Origin: a virus
IMG/VR virus record: IMGVR_UViG_3300014839_000032
Location: 1-29,640 of that record
Strand: one strand, 5' to 3'
Length of the DNA stretch: 29,640 bases
Under the pieces are notes generated by a model that was not told the DNA's origin, did not search any database, and was given only the letters and a program-made list of their open reading frames with translations. Position 1 is the first letter of the stretch. Every line of letters begins with the position of its first letter. Of the stretch, positions 21,871 through 29,640 are shown piece by piece. The position numbers were made by a program, and so were the translations under genes.

Positions 21871-23034
21871 ATGAACCTCGCAACACTCCTCGAAGGCCCG
21901 GCCAACGTCACCCATCGCGGCCAGACTTTTCACTTCAAGGGCGGACTCAAGCTGACTCCGCTCGCCGAAATGTTCTCCATCGAAAGCGACCTCTATGGGC
22001 CGCTCGACCAGCGCGCCCTGGACAATTCCGTAGTCCTCACCGGCGTGCCAGTTGGCGAATGGACCGCGGCGGCCCTCGCGGTGCTCCATCGGTGGACCGC
22101 TCCGGTCATTGGATCGCTCGTCACGCCGCGCTATGATGTGCTGTCCGTCGCTGCCGACACCGATGTGATCGCCTTGGTCGGAACCGCAGTTCCTCGCACC
22201 GGCTGCCCGGTGCGATTCTGCCTCTTCCCGAGCGCCACCCTGCCGACCGGCCTCTCGGAGGCTACAACCTATTTCTGGGGCCTGGCCGGCACGCTCCACG
22301 ATACAGAGGCGCATGCGATCGCCGCAACCAACAAGATCGACATCACGGCCGTGGGCAGCGGCGACTTCGCGATCATCGAGCAGGAATATGTACAGATCGA
22401 CGCGCTCGCCGCGAACCGGCGCATCACTTTTTGGAACGGCGCCGTGACGGGCATGCCCTCGGTTATTCACTCCGCGATCGCGAGCATGCTGGGCGCGCTC
22501 TCATTCGGCTGTTTCCGGAAGAACAACGCCCCATGGAGCGACGCGAACAGCCTCTACACCGTCACCAAGATGGCTCTGGCCGATACCACGCCTCCGGTCG
22601 TCGCCAACATGCCAACTCAAGAATACTCATTGGCTTTCGGAGCGTCCCCCTGGGACACATTCAAATCGCGCGGCCCGATCACCCTCAACCCGAATCTCAA
22701 GACCGAACCGATCGTCACCGATGGGCGCGGCACGCTCGGGCTCAAGATATCCGGCCTCGATGTCGGTGCGACCTTCTCGCCGATGGGATTTTCCGAGCAG
22801 CAGATGCTCGATCTCCTCGGCATGCAGGGCGGCGCGGTCGCGCGTGGAGCGACCAGGGTGCGCGGTGACCTGATCATCACCGGAACTGGGGTCTACACGA
22901 AGGTCTGTAATGCAGCACCCCGGCAGCTTCCCCAGACATTCTCCCCGACCGGCCCGCGCGCCGGCGAGCTGGAGGCCCGCGGCGCGGCCACCACGGCCGG
23001 CGCCCGCTTCTTCGTTGGGATAGCATCTCCTTGA
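21871..23034 (+). CDS. Major tail (tube) protein
   Basis: This 387-residue protein is beta-rich and lies where the tail tube gene is expected. The N-terminus (THRGQTFHFKGGLKLTPLAE) and the later segments EPIVTDGRGTLGLKISGLD and QQMLDLLGMQGGAVARG are typical of long-tail tube proteins, with two tube-like beta sheets. It is larger than the average siphoviral tube protein, which suggests an extra surface domain in the middle (about 90-190). No sheath gene was seen nearby, so the tail is probably not contractile. Confidence 0.65.
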   Translation: MNLATLLEGPANVTHRGQTFHFKGGLKLTPLAEMFSIESDLYGPLDQRALDNSVVLTGVPVGEWTAAALAVLHRWTAPVIGSLVTPRYDVLSVAADTDVIALVGTAVPRTGCPVRFCLFPSATLPTGLSEATTYFWGLAGTLHDTEAHAIAATNKIDITAVGSGDFAIIEQEYVQIDALAANRRITFWNGAVTGMPSVIHSAIASMLGALSFGCFRKNNAPWSDANSLYTVTKMALADTTPPVVANMPTQEYSLAFGASPWDTFKSRGPITLNPNLKTEPIVTDGRGTLGLKISGLDVGATFSPMGFSEQQMLDLLGMQGGAVARGATRVRGDLIITGTGVYTKVCNAAPRQLPQTFSPTGPRAGELEARGAATTAGARFFVGIASP

Positions 23035-23046
23035 TTGGCGCCGTGA

Positions 23047-23718
23047 ATGAAAATCGTCTACGGCAGTTTGACGCTGGCTACCGACGATCTGGCCACCGGC
23101 TTGATCAGCGGTAGCCTGGCGCTCAACGGCCAGCAGGTCAACGACGAGGTCCATCTCTTACGCGCGGCCGCGGCGGTTTTTTTCGCCCGCGGCAACCGGT
23201 CGGCGACGGTCAGCTTCTTCGCCTCGGTATCTCACGCCACACAGCACGTCTCCGAGCGCCAATTGCTCACCCATTTCTGGGATCTCCCAACTCAGGACGT
23301 CCTGCGTTTCTGGTGCGGTCCGGATGGCGACCAGGAAATTGTCTCATTCCCTGGTGCGGTCATCGACGGGGCCAACTGCGGGCCAGTACAGGGAATCACC
23401 GGAGCGTTTCGTTATGCGTTCCGGGTGACCGCTCCAATCACCGAAGATCCGCCGCCCGCACTCGTCGAACCAACCACCGACATGATCAAGCGTAGCACAA
23501 CAGCAATTCCTTCCCTAGCCGATCACGTCGACGTCGTCTTTGCCATCCCCTTCGCGTCGGTGCCGATTGTCGTCGCCAACGTTCAAAGGCCTGCAGGCGG
23601 CGATGCGATCTGGGCCGTCATCCGCGCCGGCTCGGTCACCGTTAACGGCTTCACGGCCGATCTGTCCGGCGCGGCGCCAGACGGCACCTATTCCCTCGCT
23701 TGGATCGCCTGCGCGTGA
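23047..23718 (+). CDS. Tail protein with H-type-lectin-like C-terminus
   Basis: This 223-residue protein starts at the ATG at 23047. Residues about 1-140 resemble a minor tail or tail assembly protein (LSHFWDLP-like segments, strand-rich). The last 60 residues (FAIPFASVPIVVANVQRP, then GSVTVNGFTADLSGAAPDG and YSLAWIACA) have the pattern of an H-type-lectin domain: a short strand, a Pro-Ile-Val strand and a closing GT/S-Y-x-x-W-x-A. Such domains bind sugars and are found at fibre tips. The match is by pattern. Confidence 0.6.
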   Translation: MKIVYGSLTLATDDLATGLISGSLALNGQQVNDEVHLLRAAAAVFFARGNRSATVSFFASVSHATQHVSERQLLTHFWDLPTQDVLRFWCGPDGDQEIVSFPGAVIDGANCGPVQGITGAFRYAFRVTAPITEDPPPALVEPTTDMIKRSTTAIPSLADHVDVVFAIPFASVPIVVANVQRPAGGDAIWAVIRAGSVTVNGFTADLSGAAPDGTYSLAWIACA

Positions 23719-23729
23719 CTATTTTCCCC

Positions 23730-24932
23730 ATGAAAACCCTCCGAATTCTTTTCATCGTGATCTTCGCGGCCGCGCTTCTCCACGCCGGCACGCCATTGAC
23801 CGACGTCCGCATGAGCGGCGCCAACAATCAGGTGCAAACTGGAGCGACACTCACGATCAACGGCACCGTCGCAACCGGCAGCGGCGGGACCGTGCCATGG
23901 CAGCCCAGCGCGCCAATCCTGACGACGCTCGCGGGACTCGCGAACAGTGTCGGCAGCCTCACCAACAACGGCAGCGGCAGTTTAACCTGGTCATCGACCG
24001 GCGGCGGCTCTGGCACCGTGACCAGCATCACCGCGGGCACCGGCCTTACTGGCGGCACGATTACGACGAGCGGCACCATTGGGTTGGGGGGCGTCTTGCC
24101 GACGCTTGCGGGGTTAGCGAACAGCTCTGGATCGCTCGCAAACAATGGCAGCGGAGGGCTCTCCTGGACTGGCGGCTCGGGCGGTGGGTTCAGCAACCCG
24201 ATGACCGCCGTGGGTGATTTGGTGATCGGTGGGACGGCAGGAGCGGCGCAACGGCTTGGCATCGGATCTTCCGGCCAGGTCCTCACCGTTGCCTCCGGCG
24301 CACCAGCATGGGTTACTCCGTCGACTGTGACTTCCAATGGGACACTCGTGAAGTTATCAGCGGTTTCCATCGGTCTGACCGAAACCACCGTGCCCCATGG
24401 GCTCTCATCGTCTCCGAGCGTCGTGCTCATCTCCCCCAGGTGCAATACCAGTATCTGGGTCTCCACTGCGCCCGATGCGACCAATCTCTATCTGACTTCC
24501 TTGGGCACCACGGGAATCGTTAGCAATTCCGACTCCGCGGGCCTGGAGGAGCTGGTGAGCAGTGGCGAGACCGAAACTGTGATATCCAGTCTGACAATCA
24601 CGCCCCATGGTTCCGTGGTCGTGATCCACGTCGACCTCTTCACGAGCCAATATATCAACGGACAGGGCAAATCTGCCACAATACGGATCCGGCGGACAAG
24701 CCTGTCGGGCGATATCCTGGCATCGAACGTTGCCCCTGGGAATGTCGATTCAGTTAGCGGCGACGCGAATGAATGGAACAGCACCCTTACCGACTCCTCT
24801 GTGACCGACGGGACATATTTGCTTACGGTCCAAGAAACAAGCAGCGCGAGCTGCCAGATATGGAGCGCCACGCGGTCTTTTTCACTGTCCTCCACTATTG
24901 CCGCGACCGCCGATATATACGTCGGCAATTGA
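23730..24932 (+). CDS. Tail-fibre-like protein with signal-peptide-like start and repeats
   Basis: The ATG at 23730 gives 400 residues. The first 20 (MKTLRILFIVIFAAALLHAG) look like a cleavable signal peptide, unusual for a phage structural protein. A glycine/serine/threonine-rich region holds two copies of a 22-residue repeat (GLANSxGSLxNNGSGxLxW), as in fibre stalks. The rest (from about 190) is beta-rich, with a tail (SSASCQIWSATRSFSLSSTI) that could be a receptor-binding end. No cysteines occur except three. It follows the lectin-like protein and precedes the tape measure. Placement is normal for a tail protein, but the leader makes a secreted or host-origin protein possible. Confidence 0.55.
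   Translation: MKTLRILFIVIFAAALLHAGTPLTDVRMSGANNQVQTGATLTINGTVATGSGGTVPWQPSAPILTTLAGLANSVGSLTNNGSGSLTWSSTGGGSGTVTSITAGTGLTGGTITTSGTIGLGGVLPTLAGLANSSGSLANNGSGGLSWTGGSGGGFSNPMTAVGDLVIGGTAGAAQRLGIGSSGQVLTVASGAPAWVTPSTVTSNGTLVKLSAVSIGLTETTVPHGLSSSPSVVLISPRCNTSIWVSTAPDATNLYLTSLGTTGIVSNSDSAGLEELVSSGETETVISSLTITPHGSVVVIHVDLFTSQYINGQGKSATIRIRRTSLSGDILASNVAPGNVDSVSGDANEWNSTLTDSSVTDGTYLLTVQETSSASCQIWSATRSFSLSSTIAATADIYVGN
23924..23990 (+). repeat. Fibre repeat unit, copy 1
   Basis: This 67-bp unit is related to 24101-24167, 177 bp downstream, and encodes TLAGLANSVGSLTNNGSGSL plus TW. The two copies differ mostly at third codon positions, so they are old, protein-level repeats rather than a recent duplication. 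They belong to the stalk of the fibre-like protein. Confidence 0.7.
24101..24167 (+). repeat. Fibre repeat unit, copy 2
   Basis: This is the second copy, encoding TLAGLANSSGSLANNGSGGL plus SW. The DNA is clearly different from copy 1 at silent sites while the peptide is kept, which suggests selection on the protein. Confidence 0.7.
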
Positions 24933-24935
24933 CCC

Positions 24936-26819
24936 ATGTCTGACGGCGGTCCATCACTCGATTTTCAGATCCGGGTCAACGGCGCGCCTGAAGCGCAAGC
25001 CGCGCTTAACAGCGTGGGCGATGGCGCGCAAAAGGCTGCCAGCGCAACGGGTGACCTCGGCAAGGGCTTCGGCGAGACGCGCAGCGAACTCCGGGAGTTC
25101 GCCCGGAGCGGGCACGAAACCCGCGAAATCATCGAGGGCATCAGTCGCGCCGGCGAGGGTGGAGCGAGCTCGATCATGGGCGTCGCGACGGCTTTCCGGG
25201 GATTCTTGGGCCTCCTGCGCACGTCGATCGGTGCATCCGGGCCGATCGGCCTGGCGATCCTCGGGATTGGCGCGCTGGTCGGCGTGCTCATGTCATTGCG
25301 GCATCACGGCGAGGAGGCCGGAGAAGGGCTAAAGAAGGCGGGCGAGGGAGCGGACGAAGCAAAGGAGGCCTTTGAGCGGTTCAAAAAGGACGCCTTGGAT
25401 CAGGTGGATATCGGCCTCAAAGAGATCAAGGAGGATGCAGACGAGGCCATTAAAAAGCTGAAGTCCGTCGAAGAGGCGGAGCTGAAACACTCCGCGGCGC
25501 AGCTCGATCTCGATAAGGCGAAGATCGAAGCGAACCCGAATCTCTCTCCAGAACAAAAAAAAGAAGCTGCATTCGAAGCGGAGAGCGCGGCGAAGGAGCG
25601 GGATTTCAAGACAAAGCAAAAGGCCAGCGCGGACCAAATCGCGGAAAAGGCCAAGGAAACCCAGGCCACGAATGAAAATGTCGACCGCCAACAGGTAGAA
25701 TATAATGAGGCGGCGAATGCCGTGGCCAGGCATGAAGCCGATCTGGCCAGAAAAGAGCAGGCGCAAAAAGAACTGAATGCGCTTTATTTGGCGAGAGCAT
25801 CGCAACCCTATTCTGGAACAGCCGGTTTGGGAGCGTTCGGTGACTCGCCAGAGGAGACCGCGCGGCGTCAGGCGTTGCAGGGCATCGTTAAGGGATTTGA
25901 TCCAGAAAAGGAGAAGGCCGATATCAAAATCGAGCAGGCGAAGCTCCAAGTCTTAGCGGAGAATGCCGGGAAAGCCGCCCTGGCCGCCAATAATACAGAG
26001 AAGAATAACGATCGCGCGATCACTGAGCTGAAGGGGAGCATGGTCAATGATGCGGAGGACTTTGCCAAGCATCAGCAGGCCGCGCAGCTTCATCGTTCCT
26101 CCGAGATCGCGGAAGGCCTCAAGCACAACAAAGAAAAGGCCGCGCAGATATCGGAGCAGAAGGGTCGCAATCAGGAGGCCCTCCAGCGAGCTACTGCAGA
26201 GAAAGATAGGCTTCTCAAGCATGGCAGCGGTGCCGAGACGCCCACCGACGCGATTGCCGCTGAAGACGCCAGCGTCACCGCGGACATGAAATTCGGCCCC
26301 GATTTACCCGGCTCCGCTTTCATTCCAAGGGGGCGCGGTCGCGGGCGCGGCGCACGTGCGCTCCCTGCTCATTCGGCCTCTCCAACTCACGAGGAGACAC
26401 CCGTCGATCCGGAACGGATAAAGGAAGCCAATCAGAGGATTTTGGATCTCGACGCATCCGGCGGGAAGCTCGATACGGAAGCAAAGGAAAATGACAGCCA
26501 GCACGCCGCGCTTATCGAGGCCCAGAAAGCTGCGACTACGGCCACGCATGACGACATTTCGGCGACCCGCGAAAACACTGCCGCACAGCGCGAGAACACT
26601 CAGATGATGCGCGAGCACATGCGCGCTATGGCCGCGGCAAGCCTCGCTGCGAGTTCGGGCGGCACAATCTCCAGAGGCGGCCGCAGCTACAGCCTCGGCG
26701 CCGGCCAAGATAAGATGACCCCGCTTCCCGTCGCAATCCCCGGCACCGCCTCCGGGCCGTTCACCGATCCGGCCTCGCAGCAGACGGACCAGATCAACCA
26801 GGCCATTAACCCTGGATGA
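24936..26819 (+). CDS. Tail tape measure protein
   Basis: This 627-residue protein begins with a beta strand and short helices (SLDFQIRVNGAPEAQAALNS). A hydrophobic segment (about 80-120, ASSIMGVATAFRGFLGLLRT and GPIGLAILGIGALVGVLMSL) is followed by a very long coiled coil rich in Lys, Glu, Ala and Gln (about 125-560). This is the standard design of tape measures, which set tail length and insert in the host membrane during DNA entry. At about 1.5 angstrom per residue it would set a tail near 90 nm, but only part of the protein may count. The C-terminus is Gly/Thr/Gln-rich and overlaps the next gene by ATGA. Confidence 0.8.
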   Translation: MSDGGPSLDFQIRVNGAPEAQAALNSVGDGAQKAASATGDLGKGFGETRSELREFARSGHETREIIEGISRAGEGGASSIMGVATAFRGFLGLLRTSIGASGPIGLAILGIGALVGVLMSLRHHGEEAGEGLKKAGEGADEAKEAFERFKKDALDQVDIGLKEIKEDADEAIKKLKSVEEAELKHSAAQLDLDKAKIEANPNLSPEQKKEAAFEAESAAKERDFKTKQKASADQIAEKAKETQATNENVDRQQVEYNEAANAVARHEADLARKEQAQKELNALYLARASQPYSGTAGLGAFGDSPEETARRQALQGIVKGFDPEKEKADIKIEQAKLQVLAENAGKAALAANNTEKNNDRAITELKGSMVNDAEDFAKHQQAAQLHRSSEIAEGLKHNKEKAAQISEQKGRNQEALQRATAEKDRLLKHGSGAETPTDAIAAEDASVTADMKFGPDLPGSAFIPRGRGRGRGARALPAHSASPTHEETPVDPERIKEANQRILDLDASGGKLDTEAKENDSQHAALIEAQKAATTATHDDISATRENTAAQRENTQMMREHMRAMAAASLAASSGGTISRGGRSYSLGAGQDKMTPLPVAIPGTASGPFTDPASQQTDQINQAINPG

Positions 26820-28159
26820 ACTGGACCGTCTCAAGGAATGGTGGCCCGGCTCAAACGCTCGCCGGACTGGGCGTCTCTCAGATCACGCTTAACCGGCGAT
26901 CGTTCGGCCTGGATGAGCTTGTTTTTGTCGTCGATCGCACCGATGAGCTCGCCGCGCCGATTTTCGCCTGGGGTGACACGATCGCCCTGGTCGCCGATGG
27001 GGTGACTCGTTTCCAGGGCGCGATCCGGTCCGACGCGACAGTCGAGGGCGACCAAAAACGACAGCAGATCTATGGAGCGTGGAACGTCTGGGATGATCTG
27101 AAATGCACGACCTATCAGCAGGTCCGGACCATCACCGACAGCGCATCGGGCGGCCAAAGCGCGATTCGTACCTCTGCCGTCACTCTTTTCCGCAGTCCGG
27201 CCTATAATGGTACAGGGTGGGACTCCTGGACGGTCGCCACACAGCTCAACGATATCCTCAACTACGCACTCGCCCAAGGCGTCGCTTTCCAAAAGGACGT
27301 CAATATCACACCGAACCTATATGCTCCTTGGGCGGAGGGAATAGACTTAGGCTGCTCGGCCGCACTTCTGCGCTGCCAAGGGCAGATGGTCGACCTCGTG
27401 AGCTGGTGCGATTACACCACGACGCCTCCGACGATCCACTTCCGTCGCCGGTCAAACCAACCGGTGGCGTCGCTCGATCTCACTGACGGCACAAAGGTGC
27501 TGCGCATCGACAATCTCCGTCAGCGTGGCGATCTGGTCCCGCGCGGGATCAGATTCATCTTCCTTACGACGGTCAAAAACGCCGCAGGCGCCTCCTACAT
27601 CATCATCAACGAGACCGTCGCGGGAGCAACGACCGGGCCTCGGGTGATCGTCAACACGATCGATCTCACGGCGCTTGAGAACAGTATCGCGAACTACGTC
27701 GATCCGCCGGATGGAATCCCAGCGGTTGCGGCCGATTATTTCGCAACTCTGACGACTCCCTGGTTTGATGGCCAAATCACCCTTCAACAGGCCGAATGCA
27801 ACGGTGCATTCTCGCCTGGCCAGAAGGTGCAGTTCATCCACGGCCGACCGGACTGGTCCGCTGACGGCGCGATCATCCAGGCTGTCAGCGAGGAGCTGAT
27901 GTCCGGAATCACGACGCTGCGTTTTGGGCCTCCGCCCGTCATGCCGGTCGCCCAGTTCATAACGGCGGCGCTGATGCAGTCCTCAAGCAAGAAGACTTCG
28001 ATTACGGGTGTCGCGGCTTCCACTGGGAGCGTTGCATCCACTCCGACCGGCGCAAGTACGCAAATAGGCAATGCTTTGATGGGCGGTGGCGCTCAGACCG
28101 TTGAACTGTGCGACGGCACGCTTGTCCACGTGATCGGCGAGGCGCCGACCGGTTCCTGA
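26816..28159 (+). CDS. Tail hub / baseplate-like protein
   Basis: This 447-residue protein starts MNWTVSRNG, overlapping the tape-measure stop. The N-terminal half (LNRRSFGLDELVFVVDRTDE and FAWGDTIALVADGVTRFQGA) resembles the hub/tail-tip proteins of siphoviruses, with DUF-type tail-associated folds and paired beta barrels. Later segments (QQAECNGAFSPGQKVQFIHG) look like an OB-like end. The C-terminus is Thr/Ser/Gly-rich. It follows the tape measure, where a tail-tip protein is expected. Confidence 0.6.
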   Translation: MNWTVSRNGGPAQTLAGLGVSQITLNRRSFGLDELVFVVDRTDELAAPIFAWGDTIALVADGVTRFQGAIRSDATVEGDQKRQQIYGAWNVWDDLKCTTYQQVRTITDSASGGQSAIRTSAVTLFRSPAYNGTGWDSWTVATQLNDILNYALAQGVAFQKDVNITPNLYAPWAEGIDLGCSAALLRCQGQMVDLVSWCDYTTTPPTIHFRRRSNQPVASLDLTDGTKVLRIDNLRQRGDLVPRGIRFIFLTTVKNAAGASYIIINETVAGATTGPRVIVNTIDLTALENSIANYVDPPDGIPAVAADYFATLTTPWFDGQITLQQAECNGAFSPGQKVQFIHGRPDWSADGAIIQAVSEELMSGITTLRFGPPPVMPVAQFITAALMQSSSKKTSITGVAASTGSVASTPTGASTQIGNALMGGGAQTVELCDGTLVHVIGEAPTGS

Positions 28160-28164
28160 TCCCG

Positions 28165-28992
28165 ATGCCCGCCCGCCTCTCAGGCCGGATTCTCGGCAGC
28201 TCTGGCCCCAAATGTTGCGGTACCGGTTCGTGCAGCATCACCTGTCGCAGTAAGGGTGGCACGGCGACGCTCATTGGATACAGTGAGTTCACTGACATCA
28301 GCTCGCCGCCCAAGAGGTATCTTACCGTTTCATTTGGTGGCACGATGCACCTCGTAGGATGCTGCTATCCGCTGCTTCAGTCAGACCCAAATCCCAGCTG
28401 GTCTGTGGGAGGGAGTAACTCCTTTGATCCGGTTACGGGTGTACTTACTGCGGGTTCATCGGCGACATTGGAAGGAAACTTATGCTGCAACTGTTATGCC
28501 CCAGCTTGGGGTTCCGGGTCGGGAAGTGGCCTTCCAACATCTACGCTATGGCCCAATGCTTACACCAAAACCACCTGCACTGCGGGCAATGGTGGTTGTG
28601 TGGAAGGCGCATGCACATCCAGCCTGGGAAATGAGGACACCTGGGCGAATGCCAAGGCCCGCGCATTGGCGCTCATCCCCGGCTGGAGCGGATGCGACAG
28701 CTGTGGTAGTTGTTCCAGCTTCGTCAGCTTCATAAGTGGGATCAGCTATTCCTTCAGCGAGGTCCAGGTTCAGGCCACGATCACCGGCGGCGAGGTGGGC
28801 CAGCAATACAAGGTGATCGTCTCGCTGGCCAGCCGCGCCTACGGTTCCTCAGGAGACTACACGGGGTGCGGAACGATTGAGTTCATAGTCACATATACCA
28901 CCGGCCTGAACGTCACCGGATGGCAGGATTTGCCAGTTGGGCTGGGTATTGAGGTCATCGCCACGGGGTGCACTGTGCAGCTGCTGTCATAG
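28165..28992 (+). CDS. Cysteine-rich tail protein of unknown function
   Basis: This 275-residue protein starts at the ATG at 28165. It has about 17 cysteines in clusters: CCGTGSCSITC near the start, GCCYP, NLCCNCYAP, TCTAGNGGCVEGAC and GCDSCGSC. The rest is strand-rich and Gly/Ser-rich. The clusters could bind metals or form disulphides outside the cell, as in some receptor-binding proteins. No family was recognised. It lies between the hub-like gene and the last gene, where receptor-binding or tail-tip proteins are usual. Confidence 0.6.
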   Translation: MPARLSGRILGSSGPKCCGTGSCSITCRSKGGTATLIGYSEFTDISSPPKRYLTVSFGGTMHLVGCCYPLLQSDPNPSWSVGGSNSFDPVTGVLTAGSSATLEGNLCCNCYAPAWGSGSGSGLPTSTLWPNAYTKTTCTAGNGGCVEGACTSSLGNEDTWANAKARALALIPGWSGCDSCGSCSSFVSFISGISYSFSEVQVQATITGGEVGQQYKVIVSLASRAYGSSGDYTGCGTIEFIVTYTTGLNVTGWQDLPVGLGIEVIATGCTVQLLS

Positions 28993-29006
28993 CAGCTCTG
29001 GCTGCT
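28991..29006 (+). terminator. Small hairpin after the cysteine-rich gene
   Basis: AGCAGC and GCTGCT form a 6-bp stem with loop TCTG, starting at the stop codon of the previous gene. No T-run follows, so termination would be weak at best. It could be a processing site or a chance repeat. Confidence 0.2.
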
Positions 29007-29016
29007 TAACTCCATC

Positions 29017-29478
29017 ATGGTTGTTCACTCAGTTAAATACACGCTGTCCCACCCGGCGTTGACCACGGCCATGGCTTTGAAGACGGCGCTGCCTCCTTCA
29101 ACTCCCATTCCTCCGGTGCCAACGGCCGCTGGGACCGGCCGCATCCCTCCGTCCCATCTAGGTCTTGGTGATTGGATCTGGTCCTGGGCGCACCCACTCG
29201 GGGCTTGGATTGACCGTCTGATCGCTCCCCGACTCTTACGGCTCCATCTCTGGACACCCGGTTTCCGTCTTGCGGGCTGTAGTGGCTGTTCCTGGCGCCG
29301 CTCTCTATATAATAGGATACTCCCGGATCTCCAGTCCTGTGCTGCCTGGCGCGCCTTCCCTGGCCGTCTCTGGCGCTACATGCGGGCCGGAGGCCCTCTC
29401 TTTCGCGCGCCCCGCAAGGCCATTTCCGCGCCTATGCAACGCCCAGGCAATTCCGCCGAAAAAGGCCGAGTTTCCTAA
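29017..29478 (+). CDS. Last phage gene, Cys/Trp/Arg-rich small protein
   Basis: This 153-residue frame starts at the ATG at 29017. The first 50 residues are Pro/Thr-rich. The middle (LGDWIWSWAHPLGAWIDRLI, then LRLHLWTPGFRLAGCSGC and SWRRSLYNRILPDLQSC) resembles a recurrent small phage motif where C-x-x-C followed by a basic helix ends in NxL or NRI. The last 40 residues are basic and overlap the end-repeat region, so the true stop might lie earlier. The motif supports a real gene, whose function is unknown. Confidence 0.5.
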   Translation: MVVHSVKYTLSHPALTTAMALKTALPPSTPIPPVPTAAGTGRIPPSHLGLGDWIWSWAHPLGAWIDRLIAPRLLRLHLWTPGFRLAGCSGCSWRRSLYNRILPDLQSCAAWRAFPGRLWRYMRAGGPLFRAPRKAISAPMQRPGNSAEKGRVS

Positions 29479-29517
29479 ACTCGCCGGAATTATTCCCAAA
29501 CTCCGCCGGAATTTACA
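29449..29517. repeat. Repeats at the phage right end, candidate transposase-binding ends
   Basis: CGCCGGAATT occurs at 29482-29491 and again at 29504-29513, so the copies start 22 bp apart, the spacing of MuA end sites. A related inverted copy (AATTCCGCCG) is at 29449-29458. A 6-bp-stem hairpin (GAGTTT and AAACTC, 29468-29482) lies between the first two. The second direct repeat is followed by TTTACA at 29512-29517. The CA at 29516-29517 would fit the TG...CA ends of Mu-like elements, which would place the host junction there. The matching left end lies outside the window, so this is inference. Confidence 0.45.
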
Positions 29518-29533
29518 TCGGCGGCCCGCCGAA

Positions 29534-29625
<92 letters not shown>

Positions 29626-29640
29626 GGAGGCCCTGGCTGA

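Noticed and set aside
23924-24167. Possible second DGR template/variable pair or CRISPR-like repeat
   Set aside because: The two 67-bp units differ at silent sites of all base types and encode the same peptide, so they are ordinary fibre repeats. No CRISPR spacing or further copies were found.

Overview
The window holds most of a Mu-like transposable prophage, or the integrated genome of a transposable phage, and ends in bacterial DNA with a serine tRNA gene. The DNA is GC-rich (roughly 60% by eye) and most genes lack strong Shine-Dalgarno sequences. That, with the overall protein flavour, would fit a Gram-negative bacterium such as a Verrucomicrobiota member. The host cannot be assigned from this sequence alone and the taxonomic guess is weak. 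The phage runs off the left edge inside a MuB-like gene. Its right end is probably near 29517, just before the tRNA.

Region by region. (a) 1-5008, mostly minus strand: the transposition operon, read leftward. It contains a small early regulator, two early proteins, a DDE transposase of the MuA type and the start of a MuB-like target-selection ATPase. A single plus-strand gene (4325-4702) sits inside it. (b) 5009-5056: a divergent control region with a 30-bp imperfect palindrome, followed by a repressor-like HTH protein on the plus strand. (c) 5427-8466: about ten short plus-strand genes, including zinc-binding and membrane proteins that probably include holin and spanin functions. No endolysin is recognisable. 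(d) 8463-15725: packaging and head genes. These are a DUF3486-type small terminase, the large terminase, a portal fused to a MuF-type minor head protein, a prohead protease, a HK97-fold major capsid protein followed by a terminator, and a likely decoration-type protein. (e) 15731-18454: a complete diversity-generating retroelement (DGR). It has a variable C-type-lectin/FGE-like protein, its variable repeat, a target-site hairpin, Avd, the template repeat and a reverse transcriptase. (f) 18463-19867: two small unknown proteins and a beta-propeller resembling GH130-type glycosidases. (g) 19864-29478: connector, tail completion, tail terminator with an extra chitobiase-C-like domain, tail tube, a lectin-like protein, a fibre with a signal-peptide-like start, a tape measure, a hub-like protein, a cysteine-rich protein and a last small gene. 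(h) 29449-29517: inverted and direct repeats that look like the transposase-binding right end, then tRNA-Ser(GGA) at 29536-29625 (minus).

How it works together: the phage probably replicates by transposition (MuA/MuB) and is controlled by the divergent repressor region. It packages into a HK97-type head and builds a long, apparently non-contractile tail (no sheath seen), as in the transposable siphoviruses B3 and D3112. The DGR is the main point of interest. All 17 differences between the two 107-bp repeats fall on template adenines, changing 12 codons at the C-terminus of the variable protein. The diversified gene lies in the head module rather than among the fibre genes. Several other virion genes carry carbohydrate-facing domains. 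Neighbouring late genes are tightly packed, with 4-bp ATGA/GTGA overlaps at most junctions.
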